A stretch of 41,404 bases of DNA from JBKPNX01 sp046732855 (GTDB taxonomy: Bacteria; Pseudomonadota; Alphaproteobacteria; Geminicoccales; Geminicoccaceae). The stretch spans positions 1-41,404 of the forward strand of contig JBKPNX010000186.1 of the NCBI GenBank assembly GCA_046732855.1, in the 5' to 3' direction. The position numbers and the translations under genes are program-made. The notes beneath the pieces were generated by a model. That model was not told the origin of the DNA. It made no database searches and worked only from the letters and a program-made list of their open reading frames with translations. Shown here piece by piece: positions 25,901-34,099 of the stretch (the first letter of the stretch is position 1; every line of letters starts with the position of its first letter).

Positions 25901-26044
25901 ATCGACCGTGACCACGGGCTCGTCGATCTTGGGGTACTCGCGGACCGTAAGGCGGCCGTAGGCGATCAGGCCGACCAGTGCGATCACGAGCGACATCACC
26001 GTCGCGAGCACGGGCCGCCGGATCGAGAGATCGGACAGGACCAA
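22961..26044 (-). CDS. RND-family multidrug efflux transporter
   Basis: The inner-membrane pump of a tripartite RND system that uses the proton gradient to expel drugs or other hydrophobic compounds. It is 1027 residues from a TTG start at 26044, which follows GGAGG by nine bases and gives the usual N-terminus VLSDLSIRRPVLATVM. The proton-relay aspartates are present in LVLAIGLVVDDAIVMLENIHRH, and the partner lysine lies in GLITKHGILIVEFSN. The duplicated porter domains and 12 helices are complete. It is four bases downstream of its adaptor gene. No outer-membrane channel is encoded nearby, so a distant TolC would be used. Confidence 0.95.
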   Translation of the reverse strand: MVLSDLSIRRPVLATVMSLVIALVGLIAYGRLTVREYPKIDEPVVTVDTVFKGASSDIIESQVTQIMEESLSGIEGIDYMSSISRQEKSQITIRFRLDRDPDAAANDVRDRVSRVRALLPDEIDEPVIAKVEADAQPIMYLAFSSDRHSALEVTDFADRFVKDRLQNLPGVADVRIFGERRYAMRIWLDAARLAAYHLTPQDVETALQRQNIEIPAGRIESSAREFTVVSQTDLKTPAQFEDIILREDSGYPVRLGDVAHAELGPVDHRVNVRFNGRSAVALGVVKQATANPLDIGKEVQKELPIIQQELPEGMRTDMAYNSAIFIEHSIQAVFETIGEAILLVVLVIFFFLRSLRATLIPLVTIPVSLVGAFALMYACDFSINTLTLLALVLAIGLVVDDAIVMLENIHRHIEEGVPPYRAALLGSKEIGFAVLAMTITLASVYAPIGFMTGRTGKLFTEFAWALAGAVLVSGFVALSLSPMMCSKMLRHQERHNILYRMIERGIVALTNGYRRALAVTLGARWLVVLGGLLIAGSSYFLFTTLKSELSPVEDRGVFMGIGLAPEGSTLDFTDHYARQIEAIYKEVPEIKQYFVVTGYPVVSQMIGFARLWEWEKRERKQQAISASLAPKFFGIPGLLAFPVNPPSLGQRFTDKPVQFVVQTSQPYEQLQIMVDKLLDSARQYPGMVNLDSDLKLNKPQLKIDLDRDKVASMGLEVDTVGRTLETLLGGRQVTRFKRNGKQYDVIVQVADLDRRNPDDLASIYVRNPQGVMVPMNNIIKVTEEVAPKELNHFNKLRSATLTATIAPGYTLGDALTYLDQAAQEVLPATAQIDYAGQSREFKESASSLYFTFVLALAFIYLVLAAQFESFIDPLIIMLTVPLSMTGALIALHLSGNTLNVYSQIGLITLIGLITKHGILIVEFSNQLQEQGRSKFDAVIEAAGLRLRPILMTTGAMVLGAVPLAIASGAGAESRSQIGWVIVGGISFGTLFTLFVVPTAYTLLARTRGRAVEEAPTVAHAPLPQPAE

Positions 26045-26048
26045 GGGT

Positions 26049-27182
26049 TCAGACCTCCGCCTTGGGCACCGGCTTGATCGCGGCGCCATCCCTGATCTTG
26101 AGCTGGCCCGCGGTCACGACCTGATCCTCGGGGCCGAGCCCCGAGATTATCTCGGCCATGCCGTCGCGGCGGATGCCGACCTCGACCTTGGTCAATGCCG
26201 CCTTGCCGTCGACCACCTTGAACACGAACTGGTCCTGGCCCTGCGGCACCAACGCCTGCTCGGGCACCTGGATGGCGTCGTTGCGCTCGTTCAGGACCAG
26301 CGTGATCCTTGCGAACAGCCCCGGCCGCAGGCGACCGTCCTGGTTCGGCAGGTTGGCGCGCAGGAGAATGCTGCGCCCGCTCTCGTCGATCAGCGGATCG
26401 ATCGCGTAAACCTTCCCGATGAACTGCTCGCCGGCGAATGCGTCGACGCGTAGCTGCATCTGCTGACCTGGCTTGACGGCGCCGACGTAGACCTCGGCGA
26501 CCCGGAAATCGACCTTGAGCGGATCGATCTGTTCGAGATTGACCATGTCCTGGCCGACGTCGACGAAATCGCCGACCGAGACCTTGCGCAGTCCGGCCAC
26601 CGCATCAAAGGGAGCCTTGATTACCGTTTTGTCCAGGCGTGCCTTGGCCAGCTCGAGCGAGGCTTCGTCCTGGCGCAGCTGGGCCAATGCCTCGTCGCGC
26701 GCCTTGGTCGTCCCGGCGCCGCGTTTGAGCAGGTCGATCGCCCGGTCGTAGTTGGCCTGGCTCAGCTCGATCGAGGCCTGCGCTTGCTCGAGCTCGGCCC
26801 GATAGATGGAATTGTCGAGCACCACGAGGGCCTGGTCCTTGGTGACCCGCTCGCCCTCATTGAAGCGGATGTCGGCGATGCGGCCCGCCACCTCCGGTCG
26901 CAGAATGACCGATTCGTTGGAGCGCAGCGAGCCGACCGCGGTCAGCCGACGCTGGATCGGCCCGACCTGGACCGGCGCGGTCTCGACCGGCACGACCGTC
27001 GCACCGGCCGCGGCCGGACCCGCCGCGCCCTCCGCCTGCGGCTGCGCGAAGTAGAAGAACCACCAGGCACCGCCCGCGGCCGCCAGCATGGCGACCGCGA
27101 CCACCACCTGCACGAGAACCTTTTTGATCGTGGGCCTCCTCAAAGCGCACGAGCCGAAGCCATGGCTATCAGCTCGGCGCAC
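26049..27182 (-). CDS. RND efflux periplasmic adaptor subunit
   Basis: The membrane-fusion protein (HlyD/AcrA type) that links the RND pump to an outer-membrane channel. One N-terminal helix (VLVQVVVAVAMLAAAGGAWWFF) anchors it. Then follow the beta-barrel and lipoyl halves (VILRPEVAGRIADIRFNEGERVTKDQALVVLD), a coiled-coil hairpin (AELEQAQASIELSQANYDRAIDLLKR, through KARLDKTVIKAPFDAVAG) and the C-terminal barrel with LRPGLFARITLVL. The boundary 27182 is a GTG without a ribosome site. AGGAGG at about 27135-27140 instead points to an ATC at 27128, giving KKVLVQVV as the N-terminus. The pump gene follows four bases downstream. Confidence 0.92.
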   Translation of the reverse strand: MRRADSHGFGSCALRRPTIKKVLVQVVVAVAMLAAAGGAWWFFYFAQPQAEGAAGPAAAGATVVPVETAPVQVGPIQRRLTAVGSLRSNESVILRPEVAGRIADIRFNEGERVTKDQALVVLDNSIYRAELEQAQASIELSQANYDRAIDLLKRGAGTTKARDEALAQLRQDEASLELAKARLDKTVIKAPFDAVAGLRKVSVGDFVDVGQDMVNLEQIDPLKVDFRVAEVYVGAVKPGQQMQLRVDAFAGEQFIGKVYAIDPLIDESGRSILLRANLPNQDGRLRPGLFARITLVLNERNDAIQVPEQALVPQGQDQFVFKVVDGKAALTKVEVGIRRDGMAEIISGLGPEDQVVTAGQLKIRDGAAIKPVPKAEV

Positions 27183-27356
27183 GAATCACAACGGGCGTCG
27201 CGGCAGCGGTCAGACGGTTGACGAGACTGATCCGAGGCTACCAGCAGTATTTGGGCTGCGTGCGGCGGAATACCAAGGGGGCTTGCCGCGGCGTTCCGCC
27301 GCCGCGCGCCCGCATCCGGCCAGTCGCTCGGCCCGGGCGCCAAATCGTCGGTGCGG

Positions 27357-27415
27357 GCGCAGCGAAGCAATCCGGATATGCCAGTCGCGACCACTGGATT
27401 GCTTCGTCGCTGCGC
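27357..27415. repeat. Palindromic intergenic repeat element
   Basis: GCGCAGCGAAGCAATCC (27357-27373) and its near-complement GGATTGCTTCGTCGCTGCGC (27396-27415, three extra bases) form a long imperfect stem. The right arm continues as TCCTCGTAATGAC. This wording (ATTGCGAGGAGCGAAGCGACGAAGCAATCC in many genomes, split here) is a well-known type of dispersed intergenic palindrome in proteobacteria, although its mobility and role are unsettled. It lies in the 511-bp gap between the RND adaptor and an SDR gene. Confidence 0.7.
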
Positions 27416-27590
27416 TCCTCGTAATGACACGTCAGCGCGGAGCCCATCACCCGCCACCGCCATGCCCGCGGCTCACCTTACCGCGGCCCGACCTCCGGGC
27501 GGTGGCCACAGCTCCGATCACCGGCGCAACTCACCGCCCCCGTCGACGCCCCATCTCGGCACCGCGCGATTTCCGTGATCACAAGATCCC

Positions 27591-27676
27591 GTGATCGCCT
27601 CGGTCCGCCCGCCGTCATCGCCGCGGCCAATCTCCCGTTAGCAGCCCTCAGCCTCGGTGATCGCCTCGGTCCGCCC
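27591..27676. repeat. Two 20-bp direct repeats 66 bp apart
   Basis: GTGATCGCCTCGGTCCGCCC occurs at 27591-27610 and again at 27657-27676. Each copy is followed by a similar GCCGTCAT or ACCCGTCAT end. They lie just downstream of the SDR gene on the other strand, in otherwise gene-free sequence that also holds the palindromic element at 27357-27415. Confidence 0.75.
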
Positions 27677-27693
27677 ACCCGTCATGCACTGGA

Positions 27694-28458
27694 TCACAAC
27701 GTGACCGAGAGGCCGCCGTCGACCGCGAGCACGTGGCCGTTAACATAGGCGCCCGCCTTCGATGCGAGGAACACCACCGCGCCGCCGAGCTCCTCGGGCT
27801 TGGCCCAGCGGCCGAGCGGCGTGCGCTGCTCGACCCAGGCGGTGAACTTCTGGTCCTGCAGCAGCGCGGTGTTCATTTCCGTGGCGAAGTAGCCGGGCGC
27901 GAGCGCGTTCACAGTGATCCCGTGGCGGCCGAGCTCGGCGGCCATGGAGCGGGTGAGACCGTGCAGCCCCGACTTCGCTGCGACGTAGCCGTGTATCGTC
28001 GGCCGGGCGAGGATGCTGGCGACCGAGCCGGTGTTGATGATCCGCCCGTGGCCCTGCGGCAGCATGATGCGTGCCGCGTCGCGGGCGAGGCGAAAGCAGG
28101 CCGACAGGTTGGCCGCCAGCACCCGCTCCCAGTCGGCATCGGCCCATTCGGTCAGCGGCACGCGGTGCTGGATGCCGGCGTTGTTGACCAGGATGTCGAG
28201 CCGGCCGTGGCGTTCCGCCAGCCCTTGAAGCGCAGCCGCCCCGGCCGCGCCGTCGGTCACGTCGAACGGCGCGGCCTCGGCGCGGTAGCCGCGCTGCCGC
28301 AGCGCCTCGACCTTCGGCGCCAGCGCTGCCGGATCGCGCCCGTTGAGGGCGACGAGCGCGCCGTGCGCGGCGAGCGCCTCGGCCATGGCGAAGCCGAGGC
28401 CGCGCGAGCTGCCCGTGACCAGCGCCACCTGACCATCCAGCGAGAACAGATCCGACAT
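27694..28458 (-). CDS. SDR oxidoreductase, gluconate 5-dehydrogenase-like
   Basis: A 254-residue short-chain dehydrogenase. The cofactor motif is TGSSRGLGFA (about 16-25), NNAG follows at about 91-94, and the catalytic set is Ser in NTGSVAS with the Y-x-x-x-K pair in YVAAKSG (about 157-163). The opening LFSLDGQVALVTGSSRGLG and the length are closest to gluconate 5-dehydrogenases (IdnO type), which interconvert gluconate and 5-ketogluconate, but SDR substrates are hard to predict. The GGGGAGG Shine-Dalgarno sequence fixes the ATG at 28458. Confidence 0.88.
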   Translation of the reverse strand: MSDLFSLDGQVALVTGSSRGLGFAMAEALAAHGALVALNGRDPAALAPKVEALRQRGYRAEAAPFDVTDGAAGAAALQGLAERHGRLDILVNNAGIQHRVPLTEWADADWERVLAANLSACFRLARDAARIMLPQGHGRIINTGSVASILARPTIHGYVAAKSGLHGLTRSMAAELGRHGITVNALAPGYFATEMNTALLQDQKFTAWVEQRTPLGRWAKPEELGGAVVFLASKAGAYVNGHVLAVDGGLSVTL

Positions 28459-28527
28459 CCGCGCCTCCCCGCCGCTCTCGAGCGCGCCCGCTTTACTTCC
28501 GCGCCCGCTCCTGGAACATAGTGGCTC

Positions 28528-28812
28528 ATGGCGATCGAGCGGGACAGCGTGCATTTTCGCATCCTCGAGCGGCTGTGCGTCATGCCGCGGCCGGTCCGCG
28601 GCATCGCCGGCGCCATGCTGGAGCGCCATTTCGGCGCGCCCGAGGCGGTCGAGGAGCTGGCGCGCCTCGGCCTGATCCAGGGGCGCGGCTGGGCCAACGG
28701 GCCGGGCCTGATCTGGATCCCGACCCGCGAAGGCGAAGCGGCGTACCGGGCGCTGGCCGATGGCGGCGGCGAGCACGCTACCGCGCCAGCTGCCAGGGGC
28801 CATGCCGGTTGA
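28528..28812 (+). CDS. Small hypothetical protein, possibly winged-helix
   Basis: A 94-residue unrecognised product. The order of helices and the end (VEELARLGLIQGRGWANGPGLIWIPTREGEAAYRAL) are reminiscent of a winged-helix DNA-binding fold, where LIQ...WIPTREGEAAY would be the wing and last helix. The N-terminus contains the basic stretch ERLCVMPRPVRGIAG. The ATG at 28528 has no clear ribosome site, but codon composition looks coding. It lies 12 bases upstream of the next SDR gene, so the two may be co-transcribed. Confidence 0.5.
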   Translation: MAIERDSVHFRILERLCVMPRPVRGIAGAMLERHFGAPEAVEELARLGLIQGRGWANGPGLIWIPTREGEAAYRALADGGGEHATAPAARGHAG

Positions 28813-28824
28813 AAGGCCGGGGCG

Positions 28825-29685
28825 TTGAGCGGACGCCGACCACACACGATCATCAGCGGCGGGTCCAGCGGCATCGGCCTGGCGCTGGCGCGCCTGCTCG
28901 CGGCGGATGGCTGGCACCTCACCATCCTGGCGCGCGATCCCGATCGTCTGGCCAGGGCACGGGCGGCGCTCGCGCCGAGCGGCACCGACGTCGTGACCGA
29001 ACCGGTCGACGTGATCGACCATGAAGGCGTAGAGCGCGCCGTCCGCGCTGCCGTCGCGCGACTCGGCCCGCCCAAGCTCCTCGTCGCCAGCGCGGGGATG
29101 GTGCTGCCCGGGCGCTTCGACCAGCTGCCGCTCAAGGCCTATCGCGAGACCATGGAGGTGAATTATTTCGGCACCCTGAACCTGGTGCGTGCGGCGTTGC
29201 CGGCGATGCGGACGCAGCGCGGCGGTCGCATCGTGATGATCTCCTCGGGCGCCGCCCTGCTCGGCATCTACGGCTACACCGCCTACGCGCCCTCGAAGTT
29301 CGCGGTGCGCGGGCTGGCCGAGACGCTGCGCAGCGAGCTGGCGCCGGACGGGATCAGCGTGTCGGTCGTTTATCCGCCCGACACCGACACGCCGCAGTTC
29401 CGCGAGGAGGTGCGCCTGCGCCCCGAAGCGACGAGCCGCGTCGCAGGCAGCGCCGGGGTCCTCAGTGCCGATCAGGTCGCGAGAGCAATCCTGCGCGGGA
29501 TTCGCCGCGGTCGGTTCACGATCGCTCCTGGACTGGAGATGTCGGCGCTCGCCCTGCTTCACAGCATCGTCGGCCCGATGCTGCACCGCTTCTGGTTCGA
29601 TCGCCAGATCGCGCGCCTACACAGGCCTGCACCGAACACCGGAAGTCGCGACGGGGCGCCTGGGGAAGATGCTCTGTGCGAATAG
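28825..29685 (+). CDS. SDR oxidoreductase, 3-ketodihydrosphingosine reductase-like
   Basis: A 286-residue short-chain dehydrogenase. The nucleotide motif is ISGGSSGIGLALA, the active-site motif is Y-x-x-x-K in YAPSKFA preceded by ISSGAALLG, and the wording VVYPPDTDTPQF is characteristic of the KDSR branch, which reduces 3-ketosphinganine with NADPH. A C-terminal hydrophobic stretch (MSALALLHSIVGPMLHRFWF) would bind it to the membrane, as in KDSR. If correct, the organism may make sphingolipids, but no serine palmitoyltransferase is nearby. The TTG at 28825 is the start that fits the family. Confidence 0.8.
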   Translation: MSGRRPHTIISGGSSGIGLALARLLAADGWHLTILARDPDRLARARAALAPSGTDVVTEPVDVIDHEGVERAVRAAVARLGPPKLLVASAGMVLPGRFDQLPLKAYRETMEVNYFGTLNLVRAALPAMRTQRGGRIVMISSGAALLGIYGYTAYAPSKFAVRGLAETLRSELAPDGISVSVVYPPDTDTPQFREEVRLRPEATSRVAGSAGVLSADQVARAILRGIRRGRFTIAPGLEMSALALLHSIVGPMLHRFWFDRQIARLHRPAPNTGSRDGAPGEDALCE

Positions 29686-29738
29686 CGAAAATCGCTTACG
29701 GGCACGCTGAAACCGCCGCAACCAGACGGGACCGAGCG

Positions 29739-30884
29739 ATGCGATCCATGCTTGCTGTGATCGGCCCTTTGCTGGTCGCCGCCCTGCTCGCGGCGCCGTC
29801 GGTGGTCCGTGCCGACGGAGCGCTGCTCGAGGAGGCGGTGGGCCTCTCCGGCCTTGCCATGTTCCTTGAGTCGGGCGCGACCGGGATGGTGCTGGCGGTG
29901 GTTCATGGCGACCAGGACATCGTCGTCGGCTTCGGCGAGACCGCGAAGGGTAACGGACGGGAGCCCGACGGCAAGTCGCTGGTGCGGCTCGGCTCGATCT
30001 CGAAGGCATTGGCCGGCGAGCTGCTGGCCGGACTGACGGCGGAAGGGCGGCTGCGCCTGACCGATCGTCTGCTAGACCACGCGCCGCCGGGGACCCGAGT
30101 GCCCGACGTCGACGGTCGATCGATCACGCTGCTCGACCTCGCCACGCATACGGCGGCGCTGCCGCGCGAGCTGCCGTTGGCACCGCCGGCGGGCGTGGCG
30201 CCGTTCGCCTGGCCAAGCAGCGCGGATCGCTTTGCCTGGCTGGCCGACTACAGGCTGCCCTGGGCGCCGGGCAGCGTGGCCGCCTATTCGAATGTCGGCT
30301 TCGACCTGCTCGGCGCCGCGCTCGCTGAAGCCGCTGCCGTCTCTTACGCCGATCTGCTGCGCGAGCGCATCACCGGCCCGCTCGGCATGGCGGACACCGG
30401 CGTCGCGCCCACCGCTGAGCAATGCGCGCGGCTGATGACCGGCTACGGCATCCCCGGCGCCGAGGCGGCGCCCTGCGTCAGCACGGCCGACATCGCGGCC
30501 AGCGGCGGCATCTATTCGACCGCGGGCGACATGGTGCTGTGGCTGCGCCACAACCTCGCGCGCCAAGACCCCGCGGTGTGGCGGACCCTCGCGCTGAGCC
30601 ATGCGGCCTATGTGCAGCGCCAGGACCTCGAGGCGGTGATCGGGTTCGATGAGGCGGGGCCGATGGATGCCATTGCGCTTGCTTGGCTGATCGAGGCGGC
30701 CGACGGCCACCGCCCGATGATCCTGCAGAAAAGCGGCGGCCTCGCCGGCTTCATGAGCTACGTCGCCTTCGCGCCCGGCCGGGGCGTCGGGGCGTTCGTC
30801 TCGGTCAACCGCCTCGATTTCGGCATGTTCGACGATCTGACCGACGGCGTCCACGAGCTCATCGCCATGCTCGCGCCGCGCTGA
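29739..30884 (+). CDS. Serine beta-lactamase-like hydrolase
   Basis: An exported penicillin-binding-protein-like hydrolase of 381 residues, related to AmpH and class C enzymes. The signal peptide MRSMLAVIGPLLVAALLAAPSVVRA precedes the catalytic SISK (Ser86, Lys89), the second motif YSN (183-185) and KSGG near residue 331. The family hydrolyses peptide, ester or beta-lactam substrates in the periplasm; the natural substrate is not predictable. The ATG at 29739 gives a proper signal peptide. An upstream frame to 29676 would overlap the SDR gene by ten bases. It is possibly co-transcribed with that SDR. Confidence 0.88.
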   Translation: MRSMLAVIGPLLVAALLAAPSVVRADGALLEEAVGLSGLAMFLESGATGMVLAVVHGDQDIVVGFGETAKGNGREPDGKSLVRLGSISKALAGELLAGLTAEGRLRLTDRLLDHAPPGTRVPDVDGRSITLLDLATHTAALPRELPLAPPAGVAPFAWPSSADRFAWLADYRLPWAPGSVAAYSNVGFDLLGAALAEAAAVSYADLLRERITGPLGMADTGVAPTAEQCARLMTGYGIPGAEAAPCVSTADIAASGGIYSTAGDMVLWLRHNLARQDPAVWRTLALSHAAYVQRQDLEAVIGFDEAGPMDAIALAWLIEAADGHRPMILQKSGGLAGFMSYVAFAPGRGVGAFVSVNRLDFGMFDDLTDGVHELIAMLAPR

Positions 30885-30906
30885 GTCATCGGCAGAATTT
30901 GTCAAC

Positions 30907-31423
30907 ATGCCCGGATTCGTGGCGCTGCTGCTCGCGCTCCTGGCCCTGGCCCCGGCCAGCGGCCAGCCGACACCCATGGTCTGCCGGGCGCCGCGCCGGT
31001 CGGCTATGCGCACCTGGACGCCATCGTCCACCTCGAGCGGACGCAGCTCCTGGTCTTCTTCAAGCGTACCGCCGGCGTCTTCGCCGCGGCCCTGATCGCC
31101 GTTCTGATCTTCTTGTTTGATCCGCGCGATTCAACAGCAAGTTCGCCCTGCTGATTGGCGTACTGTTCGCGGTGCTGCTCAACATGCTCAATGTCGACGC
31201 GACGATCGGCGATGCCAGCCAGCTCGCCCTCGTGACCAAGATCCATCTGTTCGCGCTGGCGCTGATCGTCGTCGTTGCACTGCTCGCGCTGCGTGACCCT
31301 GCATCGCGCCGATACCGACATTTCCGTACGGTATCGGAACTGGCCACTGCTCGCCGCGCCGCCGGAACTTACGTGTCAATCAACGCGGGCCTGATCGCGC
31401 ACGCTGCTGGCGCTGAGGCCTGA
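30907..31423 (+). pseudogene. Frame-broken membrane protein gene
   Basis: Three pieces of one protein lie in different frames. The first is a signal peptide (MPGFVALLLALLALAPASG, from 30907). After a shift near 30978 comes VGYAHLDAIVHLERTQLLVFFKRTAGVF, followed by a helix (AAALIAVLIFLF). After another shift near 31127 comes FNSKFALLIGVLFAVLLNML, then LVTKIHLFALALIVVVALLALRD. At least two frame changes are needed, and the middle domain seems to be missing. The helix set and the long loop between helices resemble membrane halves of pentameric ligand-gated channel-like proteins, but this is only a resemblance. Confidence 0.55.
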
Positions 31424-31499
31424 GTCAAGCGGCGCAGGGCGTTCTGCTGCTGAGCTTCGCTTCACGGGCGGAGAAAGTCGGCCAGGTGTGATACCAGCG

Positions 31500-32342
31500 T
31501 CAAAAGCTCCTCTGGCTGAGGCCGCCGTCGACATAGATCACCTGGCCGACGCTAAACGGCAGCCGGCCGGTCGCCAGGGTCGCGACCGCGCGCCCGACGT
31601 CCTCGGGCTCGCCCCAGCGCGCGATCGGCGTGATGCCGCCCGCGATCGCGCGCTCGTAGCGTTTGGCCGAAGGCGCGGTCATGGCGGTGCGGATGATCCC
31701 CGGGCGCACCTCGAACACGCCAATGCCGTGCGGCGCGAGGCGGAGCGCGAACAGCTTGGTCAGCATCGAGACGCCCGCCTTGGAGATGCAGTACTCGCCG
31801 CGATCGGCCGAGGCGAGCTCGGCGTTCACCGACGTGATCATGACGATCGAGCGGGGCGGCCCGCCCGCAAGCGGCGCCTGCTCGAGCATGCGGCGCGCGA
31901 TGCGCTGGGTGAGGAAGAACGGCCCGCGCAGGTTGACGTCGAGGCAGCGATCGTAGCTCTCAAACGAAACCTCCAGGAGGTCGCCTCGGCTCAGCACCGA
32001 CACGCCGGCGTTGTTGACCAGACAGTCGAGGCGGCCGAACGCGCCGAAGGCGGCTTCGACCAGGGCGGGCTGCGCCAGGAGATCGGCGATGTCGGCGGCA
32101 ACGAAGCTCGCGCTCGCGCCCCGCTCGCGGAGGCCGGCGAGCGTCCCTTCCGCGTCGGCGTCCCGCTCGAGGTCGTTCAGCACCAGATCGAACCCGGCCT
32201 CGGCCAGCGCAAACGCGATGCCCTGGCCGATGCCGCGCCGGCCGCCGGTGACCAGCGCCACAGGTCGCGCAGCGGTCGTCGGCCGAGGAGATGTGCCGCG
32301 AGCGGGGTGGGTCGATCCGGAGGAGGAGACGGGCAGGGTCAT
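31500..32342 (-). CDS. SDR oxidoreductase, 3-ketoacyl reductase-like
   Basis: A 280-residue short-chain dehydrogenase. The cofactor motif is TGGRRGIGQGIA, NNAG sits in VNNAGVSVLSRGDLLE, and the catalytic Tyr and Lys are in YCISKAG. It carries a variable Ser/Thr/Pro-rich leader of about 25 residues before the fold begins. The ending GLSQRSF and the GVFEVRPGIIRTAMT segment are of the 3-ketoacyl-ACP reductase or sugar-dehydrogenase type. The ATG at 32342 is chosen; the frame is open upstream to 32426. The gene is divergent from the ligase at 32531, so a shared promoter region is likely, and it may reduce the carbonyl product of that pathway. Confidence 0.87.
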   Translation of the reverse strand: MTLPVSSSGSTHPARGTSPRPTTAARPVALVTGGRRGIGQGIAFALAEAGFDLVLNDLERDADAEGTLAGLRERGASASFVAADIADLLAQPALVEAAFGAFGRLDCLVNNAGVSVLSRGDLLEVSFESYDRCLDVNLRGPFFLTQRIARRMLEQAPLAGGPPRSIVMITSVNAELASADRGEYCISKAGVSMLTKLFALRLAPHGIGVFEVRPGIIRTAMTAPSAKRYERAIAGGITPIARWGEPEDVGRAVATLATGRLPFSVGQVIYVDGGLSQRSF

Positions 32343-32530
32343 GGACCGAGTGTCGCGCGCTGCGGGCCGGGCCGCAACCGCTCGGCTCGCCCGCAATCGA
32401 GAGGGGGTCGTGATCCGAACTGCCAAGCCACGAGGTCGGTCTTTGCCGTCATGGACGCATGACCCCGCGTTCGCCCTTGACCTCGGGACAACATGCGGTC
32501 TGATGATGGTGATCCAGCCCGGAGCCGTCG

Positions 32531-34099
32531 ATGTTGTCGCTGCTCAATCTTGGCGAGGTCCTGACCACCAACGCGCGGCTCCATCCCGAGCGGATCGGCG
32601 CGGCCGATCTCGAGCGGACGATGACCTTTCGCGAGTGGAACGCGCGGGCGTGCCGGCTGGCCAACGCGCTCTTGGGCCTCGGGCTCGAGAAGGGCGATCG
32701 GATCGCCGTCCTCGCCTACAATCGCGTCGAATGGCTGGAGATCTATGCCGCGGCCGCCAAGGCCGGGCTGGTCGCCGTGCCGATCAACTTCCGCCTGGTC
32801 GGGGTCGAGATCGCCTACATCGTGACCGACTGCGGCGCGCGCGCCTTCATCGTCGAGGACGCGCTGCTCGGCGCGGTCGAAGAGATCCAGGACGCGCTTG
32901 CCATCGAGCCCGGCCGCTATGTCCATTGCGGCGGCAGGGCGACGCCTGCGGGCTATCTCGGCTATGAGGCGCTGATCGCTGCGGCGAGCGATGCGGAACC
33001 CGCCGTTCCGGTGGCCGCTTCGGATCCGTGGATGCTGATGTACACCTCCGGCACCACCGGGCGGCCCAAGGGGGCGATCCGCTCCCATGCCGGCAGCGCG
33101 GTGCTCTCGCTCGTGACCGAGGTCGAGCTCGGCTTCAGCCGGCGGGACACCGCGCTGCTCGTGATGCCGATGTGTCACGCCAACTCGCTCTACTTCGCGA
33201 CCTCGCTTGCTTATTGCGGCGGCGCTTGCGCGGTCTACAGCCGTTCGAGCTTCGATCCCGAGCATGCGCTGGCGACGCTGGCCGCGACCGGCGCCAGCTT
33301 CACCTCGATGGTGCCGACCCAGTACGTCATGCTGCTGGAGCTGTCCGCGGCGGTGCGCGCGCGCTACGAGCTGACGGCCGTCCGCAAGCTGATGATCTCC
33401 TCCGCGCCGGCCCGACGCGAGACCAAGCTCGCGGTCATGGACCTGTTCCCGAACGCCGGCCTGTTCGAGCTGTACGGCTCGACCGAAGCGGGCTGGGTCA
33501 CGATCCTGCAACCGGAAAACCAGCTCTCGAAGCTCGGCTCGGTCGGTCGCGAGTGCGTCGGCACGCGCCCGGTCCGCCTGCTCGATGCGGACGGCAACGA
33601 GGTGGCTGACGGCGAGGTGGGCGAACTCTATTCGTGGACCCCCTACACGTTCGACGGCTACTGGCGGCTGCCCGAGAAGACCGCCGAAGCGTTCAAGGAC
33701 GGATACTGCTCGGTCGGCGACATGGCCCGGCGCGACGAGGACGGCTTTCTCTATCTGGTCGATCGCAAGAGCAACATGATCATCACCGGCGGCGAGAACG
33801 TCTACCCGTCCGAGGTCGAGGCGGCGCTCGCGGCCCACCCCGCGGTGCGCGAGGTCGCGGTGATCGGCCTGCCGGATGCGAAATGGGGCGAACGGGTGCA
33901 CGCCGTGGTCGCATTCGGGAGCGAGGCCACGGCCAACCCCGAAGATCTGATCGGCTGGTGCAAGGCCCGCCTCGCGGGCTACAAGCGGCCGCGCTCGATC
34001 TCGATCATCCCGCCGGAGGAAATCCCGAAAACGGCGACGGGCAAGATCCAGCACCGGCTGCTGAAGCAACGGATCCTGGAGAAGGAGCAAGGGCGATGA
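32531..34099 (+). CDS. AMP-dependent acyl-CoA ligase
   Basis: A 522-residue ANL-superfamily ligase that makes an acyl-AMP and then an acyl-CoA. The phosphate loop is YTSGTTGRPKG (171-181), followed by FELYGSTEAGWV, the hinge D-R-K-S-N in LVDRKSNMIITGGENVYPSEVE, and the catalytic lysine in PKTATGKIQHR. The ATG at 32531 follows GGAG. Its stop codon overlaps the ATG of the next gene (ATGA), so both proteins are made together. Because the partner is a thiamine-diphosphate lyase, the substrate is probably a 2-hydroxy acid rather than a simple fatty acid; this is inference from context. Confidence 0.93.
   Translation: MLSLLNLGEVLTTNARLHPERIGAADLERTMTFREWNARACRLANALLGLGLEKGDRIAVLAYNRVEWLEIYAAAAKAGLVAVPINFRLVGVEIAYIVTDCGARAFIVEDALLGAVEEIQDALAIEPGRYVHCGGRATPAGYLGYEALIAAASDAEPAVPVAASDPWMLMYTSGTTGRPKGAIRSHAGSAVLSLVTEVELGFSRRDTALLVMPMCHANSLYFATSLAYCGGACAVYSRSSFDPEHALATLAATGASFTSMVPTQYVMLLELSAAVRARYELTAVRKLMISSAPARRETKLAVMDLFPNAGLFELYGSTEAGWVTILQPENQLSKLGSVGRECVGTRPVRLLDADGNEVADGEVGELYSWTPYTFDGYWRLPEKTAEAFKDGYCSVGDMARRDEDGFLYLVDRKSNMIITGGENVYPSEVEAALAAHPAVREVAVIGLPDAKWGERVHAVVAFGSEATANPEDLIGWCKARLAGYKRPRSISIIPPEEIPKTATGKIQHRLLKQRILEKEQGR

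Noticed and set aside
23297..26077. Very long open frames antisense to the RND pump, purL and other genes
   Set aside because: They mirror the GC-rich third positions of real genes, have compositions rich in Arg, Asp and His, and match no family.
27591..27676. The two 20-bp direct repeats as attachment sites of an integrated element
   Set aside because: They are only 66 bp apart and enclose no gene or integrase.
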